Below are positions 28,985 to 40,911 of a stretch of DNA of 64,000 nucleotides, piece after piece. Every line of letters begins with the position of its first letter. Position 1 is the stretch's first letter. The translations under genes were made by a program, and so were the position numbers. The notes under the pieces were generated by a model. The model searched no databases, had not been told where the DNA came from, and was given only the letters and a program-made list of their open reading frames with translations. Origin of the DNA: Podochytrium sp. JEL0797 (Eukaryota; Chytridiomycota; Chytridiomycetes; Chytridiales; Chytriomycetaceae); the NCBI GenBank assembly GCA_027596195.1, contig JADGJG010000025.1:1-64000 (forward strand), in the 5' to 3' direction.

Positions 28985-30044
28985 TTACTCTTCGGCCACT
29001 TTCAAGCCAGCCACACTGGGCACCTCAAACCCCTTGGCTTGCATCTCCTCCGCCACATACGCCTTCTCCTTGTTAAAAAAAGAATCCACCCCAATCTCAT
29101 ACTCCACACCCCTCGCCTTCGAAATCACAGGTGCCGCCACAAATTCCACGGCCATTTTGTAAAACACGGTCGACACGGTTCCCAAAATGTCCCAGTTGCG
29201 AACGAGGATGCTGTCGAGACCTTCTTCGAGGGACGTGGTGATGGTGGATTCGAGGCAGTTTTCAATCTCGCTGCGGAGAACGAATTCGAGGGTGTCGACA
29301 ATGTCGGCGATAATTTTGCCGGCGAATCCGGTGCCGACTTTGGAGTCAAAGTTGCGGAGGGTGGCTTTGATGTCTGTTGATTTACGCAGAAAGAATGGCA
29401 CTCGAAATCAGCAAAACCAATCGAAATAGAGAATCAACACTGAAGCTCTTACCGTAAACATCCGTCGTGCAATGCTTCCCCTTCAACCCAAACTTGACCT
29501 TCGCCACAACATCCACATCCGCCATCACACTCACCTTGCCCAACTCCCCGCCCGCAATCACATGCATATCCATATCCACCTCAAAATCCACATCCTTGAT
29601 CTCAATCGAAATGAACCCATCCTCAATCTTCATCAAACACGACTGAATGTCGAATTTGGAGATTTGAATGTTTTTGGCGGTCGCGAATTCTTTCTCTCCG
29701 AGGAGGAGGATCTTCTTTTTCATGTGCTGGTCTTCGATCTTCATGGACATGATGTAGGCGTGGGCGATTGGGGTGATTCTGAAAAGGCACATTTAGAGTG
29801 GGTCATGCAGGGAAGGATCGGGGTGGTGTTGCCGGTTGCTGCCAGTCCCTCAATCCAGCTTGTTAATCATAATGAGAATGGAGAGTGGGGAGAGAGGGTG
29901 TCCGCGCAAAGGGCTGCGGCGGCGTAGATTCCCGTGGGGAAAGTAAACTCACAGGTTGGAAACCTCGTTGAACATGTCCTGCGTCAACGAGAGCTTGATG
30001 GAGGTAAGGCCCTTCTTGGGCGCGAATTCAGACGATGCGAGCAT
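28985..30044 (-). CDS. BPI/LBP-fold lipid-binding-like protein, copy A
   Basis: First of four paralogues and the only leftward one. Exons 29953-30044, 29453-29778, 28985-29373; 268 residues. The order of features follows the N-terminal domain of animal BPI/LBP/CETP proteins: an amphipathic start helix (TQDMFNEVSNL), a sheet region, a Cys in GKHCTTDV, a long helix (ADIVDTLEFVLRSEIENCLE) with the second Cys, and a C-terminal RGVEYEIGVDSFF strand resembling the GINY segment. The two Cys match the conserved BPI disulfide pair. The protein starts immediately at the fold with no signal peptide, so it would be cytosolic unless an upstream exon exists. Fold assignment is by eye. Introns sit at the same places and phases as in copies B-D. 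Confidence 0.7.
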
Positions 30045-30404
30045 GGTCGTGTCGTTTTGGAAATGGATCTGGAGACACAAAAATTTTGCCGTGAGCACGT
30101 GACCCATCCTGTTTGATTAAATCGTCCACCAAGGTTGACAGCAACGGCAGCGAGGGAGCAGGAAAGAGAATCTTTTTGTTATGATGAATTTCGCATTATC
30201 ATTATTCCGCATTTGGCGTATACATAGTGTTATTTGCTCTTAAAAAAATATATCTTCAGTTCCAAATTACCCTATTTCCTTACGCAATACTTAATAAAAT
30301 ATCATGCAATCGGTTCCTTCTTATTTCCTTTCCCTTCCTCCCCTTTCTTCGCGTCTTCCTTCTCGATCACCTCCATCGCATCAAAAGAAATTTCATTCGA
30401 ACGA

Positions 30405-32267
30405 ATGCTCACCCCTTCTTCGGCGACTCCCCCGCCCTCCGCCAAAAAGGGCAGCCTTTCCCTCACCCTGCCAGTTCCCTCCGTGGTTTCCTCGTCTGGC
30501 TTTGGCCTTCGCAACGACGCCATTTTCAAGATCAAAGCCAACGAAGCTTACATAGCACCAGCGGACCTGCCGCACCATCTGTCGTTCCGCAAGGGACAGG
30601 CCTTCTAGTGCGTTTGCTGCTTAATGGTTGATGCAACTTGATTCTGACCCCTTGGTATCAAAACAGCGCACTCAACCACAACAATGATACAAAGTGCTTC
30701 TTTGTGTCCACAGAGGTACCATCCCTCTCTTGCCAGATAGTCATAACTCATACACTCTTATAGTACGCCACACCCTTCTCGCGAACCGCAGTCAACGGGA
30801 TCGTGCCTGATAAACACTTCGACATTGTCGAGCTCAACACGGGCAAGAACAAAAACAAGGGCAAAGAGAGCAATGCTTTCGTTACGAAATCGGTACCGTT
30901 GTTGTTGCTTGGGATTCGTTCGGATCGTGTGGTGAAAGATGGACTGAAACCCAAATCTCCACTCCCCCCATTTCCCCCCGCAGACCTCGGAATCACACAC
31001 ATCTTCCAAACGTATCTCGCAATCCTTCGCTCAATCAGGACCCTCGAAATCTTCCCTCAACTCAATGGCGCTCCTCGCGGCCCTTCAAAAAGAGCAGGAC
31101 CTGTTGCTCCAACAAACGGGATTGATCTCCGTCTCGAACGCGTATATGACGACTCCTTCCATCTCGAATACGTCAACTCCCACCACATCTCTCAACAATC
31201 GAACTCAGCAGCAGCAACAGCTCCAACAGCCGTTGCGTTCGAACGCGGCCGCGGAACTCGAAGAACTCGAACGCGAGCTCCGTAACGCCATGATTCAGAG
31301 AGATTCTTCAAAGTCGATGTCAATGTCGCCGAAATCGGACACCGTGAATCCACCCCAGGCGCAACCGCAACCCCCCGTCCCGGACGTCAAACGCGCGCAA
31401 TCGCTTTCGAGAAAGAACTCAATGTTACGTTCCATGTCGCGAAGTCGCGAGATGTTGTCAAAGTTCATCTCAGGCAACACTGCTTCTTCCGAGAACAGTC
31501 CAATCGGTGTCCCACCACAACCTCCAACGACAATCCCACCCCCACCTACCGAAGCTCCTCCCATGCCCAACCTCACAGACTCTATATACCACCAACTGCA
31601 CCAAAACCTGAAACGCGGATCACCTATACCCACCTCCGCCGCAGCCTCCGAAGCCCCCACCGTCGTGTCCACCGCTTCCTCAGGAGGCGTCCGCGGCGCC
31701 TCCTTCTTCCGCATGCTCTCGAACCTCATTCCCTCTGGAATCCACTCTCCCATCATCAACACCAAACAGCGGAAACCTGTTGCAAGTGTGGTGGCGGCGG
31801 CTTCCACCTCGACTCCGGGCCCTTCTGGGCTCACGCAACGCCCTCGAGCCCACACCACGAGTTCTATTACGAAGTCCCCAACGGCTTCGGCGGCTCCAAA
31901 GACTCCCAAAACTGGAACCAGTGGATTCTTTCGCTTCCACAGCAGCGCGAGGACACCCAACGCGCCGACCGCGCAACCGTCGGCGGTGCCCTACCTCTCT
32001 CCTTCATCCAGCGGCGGACTCAGCATGCCCGCGACACCGATCGTTCCAGGCGGGAATGGGATCAAGAGGAGTGTTAGTAACGGGGCGTTGTTTATGCCGA
32101 GTCAGGCAGATTTGGCGGCGTATCCTGGAGTGTTGAGTTCGCGGCAGGGGTCGGTTGCGGGTGGGGCGGCGGCGGCGGTAGTGGGGGTGGAGGGGACAGT
32201 GGGAGGGGGTGGGAGTGTGAAGTTGAAGAGTTCGTTGAAAAAGTCGTCGAGCGCGTTTTGGGGGTAA
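30405..32267 (+). CDS. SH3-domain protein with Ser/Pro-rich tail
   Basis: Exons 30405-30607, 30667-30715, 30764-30892, 30984-32267; 554 residues. An SH3 domain occupies about residues 48-115: EAYIAPADLPHHLSFRKGQA, FFVSTEY, then NGIVPDKHFDIVEL. The usual aromatic Trp of the ligand groove is replaced (TKCFFV), so peptide binding may be unusual. The remainder is low-complexity, rich in Ser, Pro, Gln and Ala, with a coiled segment (AAAELEELERELRNAM) and many basic-Ser sites (RKNSMLRSMSRSREM) that look like kinase targets, and ends in LKSSLKKSSSAFWG. Probably a cortical/actin or signalling adaptor, by analogy only. Divergent from BPI copy A (360 bp between starts). Confidence 0.7.
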
Positions 32268-32394
32268 AGATGAAGAGGTAGCGAAACGCGTGTAAGAGAC
32301 AAATATAATTATAGCTCTGTGATGTATTATCCGAATCTGTGCGTTTCTTCCCCAATCTTTCCTTTGTCTATATACCCTTTTTTTGTGGCCCCGG

Positions 32395-32640
32395 CAGAGG
32401 TTGAGGCACCTGCAGATACGGCAATCGGGCAGTTGGGTGGTTTGTCCAGACAGCGATGACGCTGAAAAAAGGGGTGGCAATGACTGCATTCTTGGGAGTG
32501 AGTATGCTTGCTTGTTCGGTGGCGGTAAAAGCGGGGAGGGGAATCCGGATCAAATCACTCGTGAACAGAAAGGGAGATTCTGCGGGCTTTTGTCGTCTCG
32601 CCTAGGCCGGCTTGCGCCTCTACAGTCACCGAAAAGCATT
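32395..32640 (-). pseudogene. Decayed 5' end of the GPI-type protein gene
   Basis: Similar at DNA level to 37,091-37,345: the same initiation region (ATGCAGTCATTGCC versus ATGCAATTCATTGCC on the coding strand), the CCACCCAACTGCCC stretch, and a near-identical upstream block containing GATCAAATCACTCGTGAAC. The reading frame is lost after a few codons. It marks one edge of the BPI tandem array. Confidence 0.65.
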
Positions 32641-32843
32641 CGGAAATGTTGGAATTTTCAAACGCGCAGATCATTATTACAAAATAATAAGTAATATTAG
32701 AGGTACAAACTATCCCAATTAGAAGATTTCTACTCTCTGGCCGTCGTCGCTGTCAAACTCGGGAATCGATTTTTAATCAAAAAAATAATTCACGGTCCGA
32801 AGAAATAAATCGTTTCATTCGCATTTGTCCCCCAAAAACGACC

Positions 32844-33942
32844 ATGCTCGCATCTTCTGAACTCGCGCCCAAGAATAGGGTCGCCTCTATCAAGCTCTCG
32901 TTGACGCAGGACATGTTCAATGAGGTTTCCCACCTGTGAGTAAACCTTCCCTTCCCTTCGATCCCCAATTGATGCCTCTGCCCCCCACTCGGATCACCCC
33001 TCTCTTCATGTTCTCCTACGTTCATAGAGCTCTTTCTCCTCTCCATTTTCCCTAGTATTGGATACTTGGATTGTGGACCGGCCGCAACCGGCAACGCCCC
33101 TCTGATTCTTCACGCGATCATTCGAACTCTTTTTGATCCAACCCACCCACCCCCTCAAATTGCCCTCAAATATCAGAATCACCCCTATCGCCGAGGCCTT
33201 CATCCTGTCCATGAAGATCGAAGACCAGATTATGAAAAAGAAAGTCTTCCTGCTCGGAGAAAAGGAATTCGCGACGGCCAAAAACATTCAAATCTCAAAG
33301 TTCGACATTCAGGACTGTTTGATGAAGATTGAGGATGGGTTCATTTCGATTGAGATTAAGAATGTGGCGTTTGGGGTCGATATGGATATGGAAGTTGCGG
33401 GTGGAGAGTTGGGGACGGTGAGTGTGAAGGCGGATGTAGATGTTACGGCGAAGATCAAGTTTGGGTTGAAGGACAAGCACTGCACGACGGATGTTTACGG
33501 TAAAGATCTTCAGTTCTTTTCTCTCTTCTTTTTCTGATTTTCATTCTTTCCAGACATCAAGTCCACCATGAGCAACTTTGACACCGAAGTGGGCACCGGA
33601 TTCGCTGGAAAAATCGTGTCCGAAATTGTCGAGGCGCTCGAATTTGTGTTGCGCGGCGTGATTGAAAATTGCCTCGAATCCACCATAACCACGTCCCTCG
33701 AGGAAGGTCTCGACAGCATCCTCGTGCGCAACTGGGACATTTTGGGAAGCGTGTCGACCGTGTTTTATAAGATGGCGGTTGGGTTTGTGGCTGCGCCTGT
33801 GATTTCGAAGGAGAGGGGTGTGGAGTATGAGATTGGGGTGGATTCGTTCTTCAACAAGGAGAAGGCGTATGTGTCGGAGGAGATTCATGCCAAGGGATGT
33901 GAGGTTCTCAGCGTTGACGGCTTGAAAGTGACTGAAGAGTGA
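32844..33942 (+). CDS. BPI/LBP-fold lipid-binding-like protein, copy B
   Basis: Exons 32844-32935, 33177-33499, 33554-33942; 267 residues. Shares the copy A layout, with the Cys pair in DKHCTTDV and ENCLEST and the C-terminal RGVEYEIGVDSFFNKEKAY. The first intron (241 nt) still carries a block similar to the first introns of C and D (TATTGGAT...TGGA...CGCAACCGGCAAC), showing that whole genes, not only exons, were copied. The start ATG is the same as in the paralogues; the open frame continues upstream here but hits stops in copy D, which supports this start. Confidence 0.7.
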
Positions 33943-34019
33943 ACGCGAAATAGATTGTGCTATATGTCTACTATCTAATTATCGCTGCCGGAGCAATTTA
34001 GCAAAATCGCTGAGAGAGA

Positions 34020-34092
34020 GGATCATGGTGGTATCATGGCAACACCAGCGGACACAGCTCCCCGGCGAATGGCCAGACTCTGGCCCCCAAGC
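34020..34092 (-). pseudogene. Relic of the GPI-type gene 3' end (between B and C)
   Basis: Coding-strand similarity to the last twenty codons of the gene at 36,765-37,186, heavily decayed (retains GGQSLAIRRGAVSAGVAM where the intact gene has GAKSGAITGAVAAVVAM). Position matches the intact gene's place after copy D. Confidence 0.5.
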
Positions 34093-34212
34093 TCTAGATG
34101 AGTAATCGGTGGATGCACTTGAAGAGTCTCCGTCCCACTGGCTGTCGTCGTGATTTAATCATATGAGTTACCCAACTGAAAAATTGTTTCTTCAATTGAT
34201 CGCATTTCTCAT

Positions 34213-35329
34213 ATGCTCTCATCTTCTGAGCTCACAACAAAGAAAGGAATCGCCTCTATCAGGCTATCATTGACGCAGGACATGTTCAATGAGGTTTCCC
34301 ACCTGTGAGTCTCCGCAACTTCCGCTCGATTCCCAATTCCGACACTCGGGTCACCCCTCTCTTCACATTCTCCTTCTTCCCTTCCTCCCTAAAACTCCTC
34401 CCACTTTCCATTTTTTGAGTATTGGATGGCTGAATCGCGGGAGTGACAGCACCCGGCAACACCACACTGATCCTTCATCATTCGAACCCTTCATTTTGCT
34501 GATCCAATCCCCACGCCATCACATATCAGAATCACCCCAATCGCTCAAGCCTACATCATGTCCATGAAGATCGAAGACCAGCACATGAAAAAGAAAGTCC
34601 TCCTGCTCGGAGAGAAAGAATTCGCGACAGCCAAAAACATTCAAATCTCCAAATTCGACATTCACGCGTGTTTGATGAAAATTGAGGATGGGTTCATTTC
34701 GATTGAGATCAAGAATGTGGCTTTTGGGGTCGATATGGACATGCATGTATTACATGTGTTTGTGGGCAAGGAGTTGGGGAAGGTTCGCGTGACGGCAGAT
34801 GTGGATGTTACGGCCAAGATCAAGTTTGGGTTGAATGGGAAGCATTGCATGACGGATGTTTACGGTGCGATATTCGATTTCGTATATTTTTCTGTTGTTT
34901 TTCTAATTGTGCATTATTTCAACATTCAATCAAGATATGAAGGCCACCCTGCACAACTTTGACTCCGAAGTAGGTACCGGATTCGCGGGAAAAATCATAT
35001 CCGAAATTATCGAGGCGCTCGAATTTGTGTTGCGCGACGAAATTGAAAAGTGCCTCGAATCCACCATCACGACATCCCTTGAGGAAGGCCTCGACAGCAT
35101 CCTCGTGCGCGACTGGGACATTCTGGGGAAAATGTCGACCGTGTTTTACAAAATGGCTGTTGAATTTGTGGCGGCGCCCGTAATATCGAAGGAGAGGGGT
35201 GTGGAGTATGAGATTGGAGTAAATTCGTTCTTTAACAAGAAGAAGACGTATGTTGTGGACGAGATGCAAGTCAAGGGATTTGATTTTGAGGTGTCCAGTT
35301 TCGAAGGGCTGAAAGTGGCCGAAGAGTGA
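34213..35329 (+). CDS. BPI/LBP-fold lipid-binding-like protein, copy C
   Basis: Exons 34213-34304, 34530-34864, 34935-35329; 273 residues. It is slightly longer than its siblings: exon 2 has an insertion around HVLHVFVGKELG and exon 3 ends with two extra residues near FDFEVSSFEG. The Cys pair (GKHCMTDV, EKCLEST) is kept. The start codon context differs (MLSSSELTTKKG). Upstream, 34,099-34,117 holds TGAGTAATCGGTGGATGCA, repeated in front of copy D. Confidence 0.7.
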
Positions 35330-35389
35330 CCGCGAAATAGAGTTTTCTACATGTCTACTTTTTTATTGATCATCTGAAAGAAAGATGCC

Positions 35390-35462
35390 GACTCAAAGGA
35401 ACATGGCAACAACAGCGGCCACAGTTCCCGTAATGGCACACTTCTGGCACCAGAGCACAAAA
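35390..35462 (-). pseudogene. Relic of the GPI-type gene 3' end (between C and D)
   Basis: On the minus strand the last codons still read LCSGARSVAITGTVAAVVAM then FL and a stop, against LYSGAKSGAITGAVAAVVAM in the intact gene at 36,765. The upstream part of the gene is gone. Confidence 0.6.
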
Positions 35463-35591
35463 TGAGTAATCGGTGGATGCACGCACTGTGCAGAATTTCT
35501 ATCCCGCTGCATCGCTGTCGTCAGATTTAATCATATATTACTCAGGCGAAAATGCTTTTTCGATTGATTCACATTTCTCTCCAAAAATACC

Positions 35592-36701
35592 ATGCTCGCA
35601 TCTTCTGAACTCGCGCCAAAGAAGAGAGTCGCTTCTATCAAGCTCTCGCTGACGCAGGACATGTTCAATGAAGTTTCCAACCTGTGAGCAACCTTCCGTT
35701 CCGTTCGATCCCCAATTGAAACCGCTGTCTGCCACTCGGGTCACAACTCTCTTCCCACTCGCTTTCCTACTTGTTCTCTTTCCACTCTCCATTTTCCCTA
35801 GTATTGGATGGCTGGATCGCGGGACTGGCCGCAGTCGCAACACAACACTGATTTTTTTTCGAACCTTGAGTTTGCTGATCCAACCTTTCTTTCCAACTTT
35901 AATAGAATCACCCCAATCGCTCAAGCCTACATAATGTCCATGAAGATCGAAGACCAGCACATGAAAAAGAAAGTCCCCCTCCTCGGAGAAAAGGAATTCG
36001 CGACGGCCAATAATATTCAAATCTCAAAGTTTGACATTCACGCGTGTTTGATGAGGATTGACGATGGCTTCATTTCGATTGAGATCCAGAATGTGGCTTT
36101 TGGGGCAGACATGGACATGAATGTGTTTGGGGGCGGGGAGTTGGGGAAGGTCAGTGTGAAGGCGGATGTTGATGTTACGGCCAAAATCAAGTTTGGGTTG
36201 AAGGGAAAGCACTGCACCACGGATGTTTACGGTACTTATTCTAATTTAAAGTGGTTCAGTTTCCCGCTTGTTCTGCTGATTTTAAGTGCACTCTTTCTGC
36301 ATCACTCAACAGACATCAAGACCACCCTGCGCAACTTTGACTCCGAAGTGGGCACCGGATTTCGCGGGAAAATCGTGTCCGAAATTATCGAGGCGCTCGA
36401 ATTTGTGCTGCGGAGCGCGATTGAAGCCTGCCTCGAATCCGCCATCACCACGTCCCTCGAGGAGGGTCTCGACAGCATACTCGTTCGGAACTGGGACATT
36501 TTGGGAAACGTGTCGACCGTGTTTTACAAAATGGCTGTGGAGTTTGTGGCGGTGCCAGTGATTTCGAAGGAGAGGGGTGTGGAGTACGAGATTGGAGTGG
36601 ATTCGTTCTTCAACAAGCAGAAGGCGTATGTGGCAGAGGAGATGCACGCCAAGGGGTTTGAGGTTCCCAGCGTGGATGGGTTGAAAGTGGCCGACGAGTG
36701 A
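35592..36701 (+). CDS. BPI/LBP-fold lipid-binding-like protein, copy D
   Basis: Exons 35592-35683, 35906-36231, 36313-36701; 268 residues. Closest in sequence to copies A and B (RGVEYEIGVDSFFNKQKAY; EVPSVDGLKVADE). The second Cys lies in EACLESA. A TGA in frame a few codons before the ATG limits the N terminus and excludes a directly joined signal peptide. It converges on the intact GPI-type gene with 63 bp between stop codons, the arrangement from which the array probably arose. Confidence 0.7.
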
Positions 36702-36764
36702 ACGCGAAATAGAGTGTTCTACATTTCTACTTATTTATTGATCTTCGCGAGAAAGATTGCCGAC

Positions 36765-37186
36765 TCAAAGTAACATCATGGCAACAACAGCAGCAACAGC
36801 GCCCGTAATGGCCCCACTTTTGGCACCAGAGTACAAGTTGGCAGCGGATGGTGCCTGGTAAGCGCTCGCCGCCGCGGGTGCCGGCGCATTATTGGCAGGG
36901 GCACCATAAGTTGGAGCAGCAGCACCAGCGTAAGGGTTGTAGTTTCCGTTGGCATCTCCTCCGTAAGCAGTTGGCTTAACGGCGGCAGCTGTGGCGGCGT
37001 TTGAAGAGAGCCAGAGAAATAAGGTGAGAAACGGAATGACCTACTCCGAGGATCAAATGGTGGTTTACCGGTGGTGGCCGCCACCTCGGCAGAGGCGGAG
37101 GCAACTGCAGAAGTGGCGCTAGGGCAGTTGGTTGGTTTGGCCGAGACAGCGATGGCAGCGAGGAGAAGGGTGGCAATGAATTGCAT
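36765..37186 (-). CDS. Small secreted protein, probable GPI anchor
   Basis: Exons 37069-37186 and 36765-36988; 113 residues. It has a clear signal peptide (MQFIATLLLAAIAVSA), a short Ala/Ser/Thr/Pro-rich body with Tyr-Gly-Ala repeats and one Cys, and a hydrophobic C terminus (GAITGAVAAVVAMMLL) after a small-residue SGAKSG stretch, as in GPI-anchored wall proteins. There is no known enzymatic domain; a cell-surface or wall role is inferred. Broken copies of this gene lie at 32,395, 34,020 and 35,390. The 395 bp to the right is the shared upstream region with the subtilisin gene. Confidence 0.75.
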
Positions 37187-37581
37187 TCTTGGGAGTGAGG
37201 TTTTCAGTTGTTTTTCGGTGGCGGGACAAGTGGCAGACAAGTGGCGCCCCGTATGTGGATCAAATCACTCGTGAACAGAAAGGGAGATTCTGCGGGCTTG
37301 TGAGTTCGAGGCTTGCGCCTCACCGTCCCCGAAAATTTCCTGTGTTAGGAGCGCGGCGTTGGGGTCAGACTTCAGATTCAACCACAAGAGGATGAGTTAC
37401 TTCGTAGAGCATTGATAACCTTCAAAGATTCCTTCAGTGTTGAAGTCAAAGGTGGCAAGTGGCGTTTTTTAAGTGGCGCAGGGCTTGCACACTACGTGGC
37501 CCCGTGGGTTTCCATGGGTGCCACCTTTGATGCATTTAATCACTGAGGACATGAAAGCCACCAACCCAAAACATCCCCAAA

Positions 37582-40500
37582 ATGCAATTGCTGCCAATCC
37601 TGTCTGCTATTGCTTTCGCAGCAGGGGCCAATGCCATGCTTCCTCGAATTGGTAAGTCCCCTCCTTCCCACCACTTCCCGCCACCCAATTCCCGCCACTC
37701 ACCACTTCCGATCCAGGTGCTCCATCTGGCCATCCGTCCGTGATTGAGTGTATCTATGCCGTCAACTTCCCTGACTCCGTTGCCGACCCTGCGGCCGCCG
37801 TCCATGCACACTTCTCGCAGTTTCCGGAGGTTGACTACTCGATGCGTTTTTCTGTCAAGAATGAATTCGCCACCTTTGCTTCGTTCCAGATCAACAACGC
37901 ATGCAGTTGAGTATGCACATTTCACCCCGTAACGAAAAATTGGAATTTTAACGCCCCGGAATAACAGATGAGGCTGCGCACGTGATGACTTTCCCTGGTG
38001 CCATCAGCTACCAAGCCATTACAACTCGCGGACGCCCCTCCCCAATCACGACCGGAATTTCCGGAACCAGCTCAAACCCTTGGACGCACACCACTGACTC
38101 GATCCATCAAATGACGGGAGTCGACAAAGCTCGTTCCCAACTCGGCCTCACCGGAAAAGGAATCAAGGTCGGCATCATTGACACGGGAGTGTACTACCTC
38201 CACCCTGCGCTTGGTGGTGGGTTCGGTCCGGGATTCAAGGTCGCGTATGGACACGATTTTGCCGGAGACTTGTACAACGGCCACAACCATCCGAATGAGG
38301 ACAACGATCCCCTCGACAACTGCAGTGGTGAATCGCATGGAACACATGTTTCTGGGATTGTGGCGGGCATGGGTCTCAACATTACAACCCCCGGCTGGAT
38401 TCCTTCAATTCCGTTTACTGGGGTTGCTCCAGACGCGACGTTGGGAGCTTACCGCGTTTTGTGAGTTGATTTTTTACTTCATTCAGTCATCTGTCGATGT
38501 TTCTAACATTTTGCTTTTCAGTGGATGCTCCGGAAACGCCGGAAACGATGGAATTTCGGCGGCGATTTACAGGGCGTACGACGACGGCATGGACATCATC
38601 AACATGTCGTTGGGTGGTGGCCCGGGATTCCACGACGACCTCGACTCGATCGCGTCCCAAAACGTTGCATCCAAAGGATTGATTGTTCTGGCCGCTTCCG
38701 GAAACGGGGGTATCGGCGGGGCCTTTACAACTAGTGATCCTGCCGCATCCTCCGGCGCGATTTCTGTTGCTTCGTTCGACAACGGCGAACAGTATTCTGC
38801 TCTTTCCGTCGTTGTTGATGGCTCCGCTTCAGCTGCTTCTGCTTCTTCTGCGGAGCTCACTCACCTTCTGAAGGGTGACGTTTTGGACATTGTACCAAAC
38901 GGTAAACTCATTTTTGCTATCGCGTCTCCTCATTTGAAGCTAAATATTTTATTTCAGATATCGACGCTGACGACAAAAATTCCTTGCTCGATGGATGCAA
39001 CGGTGTCAACCCCGCTGTGAATGTCACTGGGAAAGCTGTCATGTTCCGTTTCAACACTGGTGCCACGGGTTGTGGCTCCGTTGCTCGGTGTACCGGCGCT
39101 TACAAAGCTGGAGCCACGTCTTGTATCCTCTACCACCTCGCCGATTCAGACACGACGGGTGCTCTCGGAGTTCCTCAACTGCCAGCTCTTGTCATCAGCA
39201 ACACGGCCGCTCGCACGATTCTCGCAGACATCCGAGCAGGCACCAAACCGTCGGTGATTGTGAATGCGGGCTCTGCGTTTCAGCAAGTCACTGGTGGAAC
39301 TGTGTCCGACTTTTCTTCTCCTGGATTGGACGCCATGTTGAATCTCAAGCCCGAAATCGGCGGAATCGGAGGTGTCGTCTACTCCACGATCTCCCCACAC
39401 AGTGCGACGGAAAATGGATTTGCTGAGAACTATATCGGCATGTCTGGTACCTCGATGGCCACTCCATACACCGCCGGTGTGACCGCGTTGTTGTTGCAGC
39501 AGCGAGGCAAGCTTGACTTGAGCACCGTCAGGGCGTATTTGCAGAACAATGCAATGCCCAAGCCAGTTTACAAGACTTCTCTGACCAACTCCCCGTCGTT
39601 CCAAGGTGCCGGTCTCGTGAACGCTTTCTACGCCGCGTCGGCCAAGACTCTCGTCCTCCCTTCTTCCCTCGCTTTGAACGACACCATCAACATTCAGAGC
39701 GAGTACACCATCACCATCCAAAACAACTACGCGGTAGACATGACTTACGTCATCTCCAGCAAGACTGCCGCTACTGTTACAACATACGTGGGTGCTGACG
39801 ACTTCCCCGAAGACCTCGCCGGAACTCTCTTGACCGACGACCAGCACGCGACTGTTACGTTCTTGAGCGACAAGTGCAGTGAAGACGACACTCAAGGATC
39901 CAAGACCGTCTTTGTTCCCGCCGGAACTTCTGCCAAAGTGAACATCCAGTTCCAGCCAGCCACAGCCACATCCGGCGCCAACCCAGTTTACGGAGGTTAC
40001 ATCACCGTTACCAACTCCAATGACGACTTGGTCATTTCTGTTCCGTATGTTGGCGTGATTGGCTCGTGGAAGGCGAAGAACTTCTGGTCCAGAGGCTCGC
40101 CGAGCGTGGCCAACCTCTGGCTCAACCCGTTCCTTGCCAATTTCTTTGGACCCAACTACACTGTGGCATCCACTTCGACGGGCCTATACCAAGGCGATAT
40201 GAGCTTCAACCCCCTCCAAGCCAACGATGTCATCAACGCGACGAACTATCCTGTCGTCCTGGCCATCCCTACCTTCACGGCGCGCGACGCCCAGATTCAC
40301 GTCGAGTACCAAGGCAAAGACAACGCCATGGCCAAGGCCGGATTCTCCAGCAACACTGCTCACGTGGACCTCCAGAACTGGGAGACGAACGCCGAAGCTG
40401 GAGTCATTGCAGGAGAGATCCAGCGCACGACGTATGTCAATGACCGCAATGGTCTTTCCAACAACACCATTTTCCAATGGGTGGGTACCGGGTACGACCT

Positions 40501-40654
40501 GAACACAAACTTCTCTGGTCCGATTCCTCCCCCTTCACTCCTGCCAACGGGCAAATACATTATGAGGTTCTTGGGGTTGAAGAACTTTGGGGATCTCACG
40601 AAACCAGCTGATTACGATGTTTTGGAAACCCCAGTGTTCTCCCTTGTTTTCTGA
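37582..40654 (+). CDS. Secreted subtilisin-like serine protease with PA domain
   Basis: Exons 37582-37651, 37717-37905, 37968-38460, 38522-38901, 38958-40654; 942 residues. Signal peptide MQLLPILSAIAFAAGANA, then an inhibitor-I9-like prodomain. The catalytic triad is visible: Asp in GIIDTGVYY (about 157), His in SHGTHVSGI (about 211) and Ser in GMSGTSMATPY (about 541), with the oxyanion region in AASGNGG. A protease-associated insert (residues about 395-500, with GCGSVARCTGAYKAG) lies between His and Ser, as in Vpr/C5a-peptidase-type S8 enzymes, and a C-terminal Fn3-like region with NNYAVDMTYVIS follows. Extracellular protein digestion is the likely role. Confidence 0.92.
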
Positions 40655-40911
40655 ATCGTTTCTAATTTTTTGAATAGAAGAAGAGTAGATGAGAATATAA
40701 TTAACGTTGTTCGATTCATACTTTCGTGACCGACTTGTGTCGGAGGAGATGCATATTCTTTTGCATTAATTTCAATGAAACCGCCAAAGCAGCAGAGGGA
40801 AAAAAAGAATTATAACGTTAAATAACAGCTAGAATTTATTTAGTCTACATGGTCATATTATGCAAAACGAATGTGAAAGAAAAAGGACAGTGCGCGACTG
40901 GGGAAGGACAT

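Noticed and set aside
31300..32250. Long leftward frames opposite the SH3 protein's tail
   Set aside because: Mirror of Ser/Pro/Gln codon repeats; the forward frame has consistent exons and an SH3 domain.
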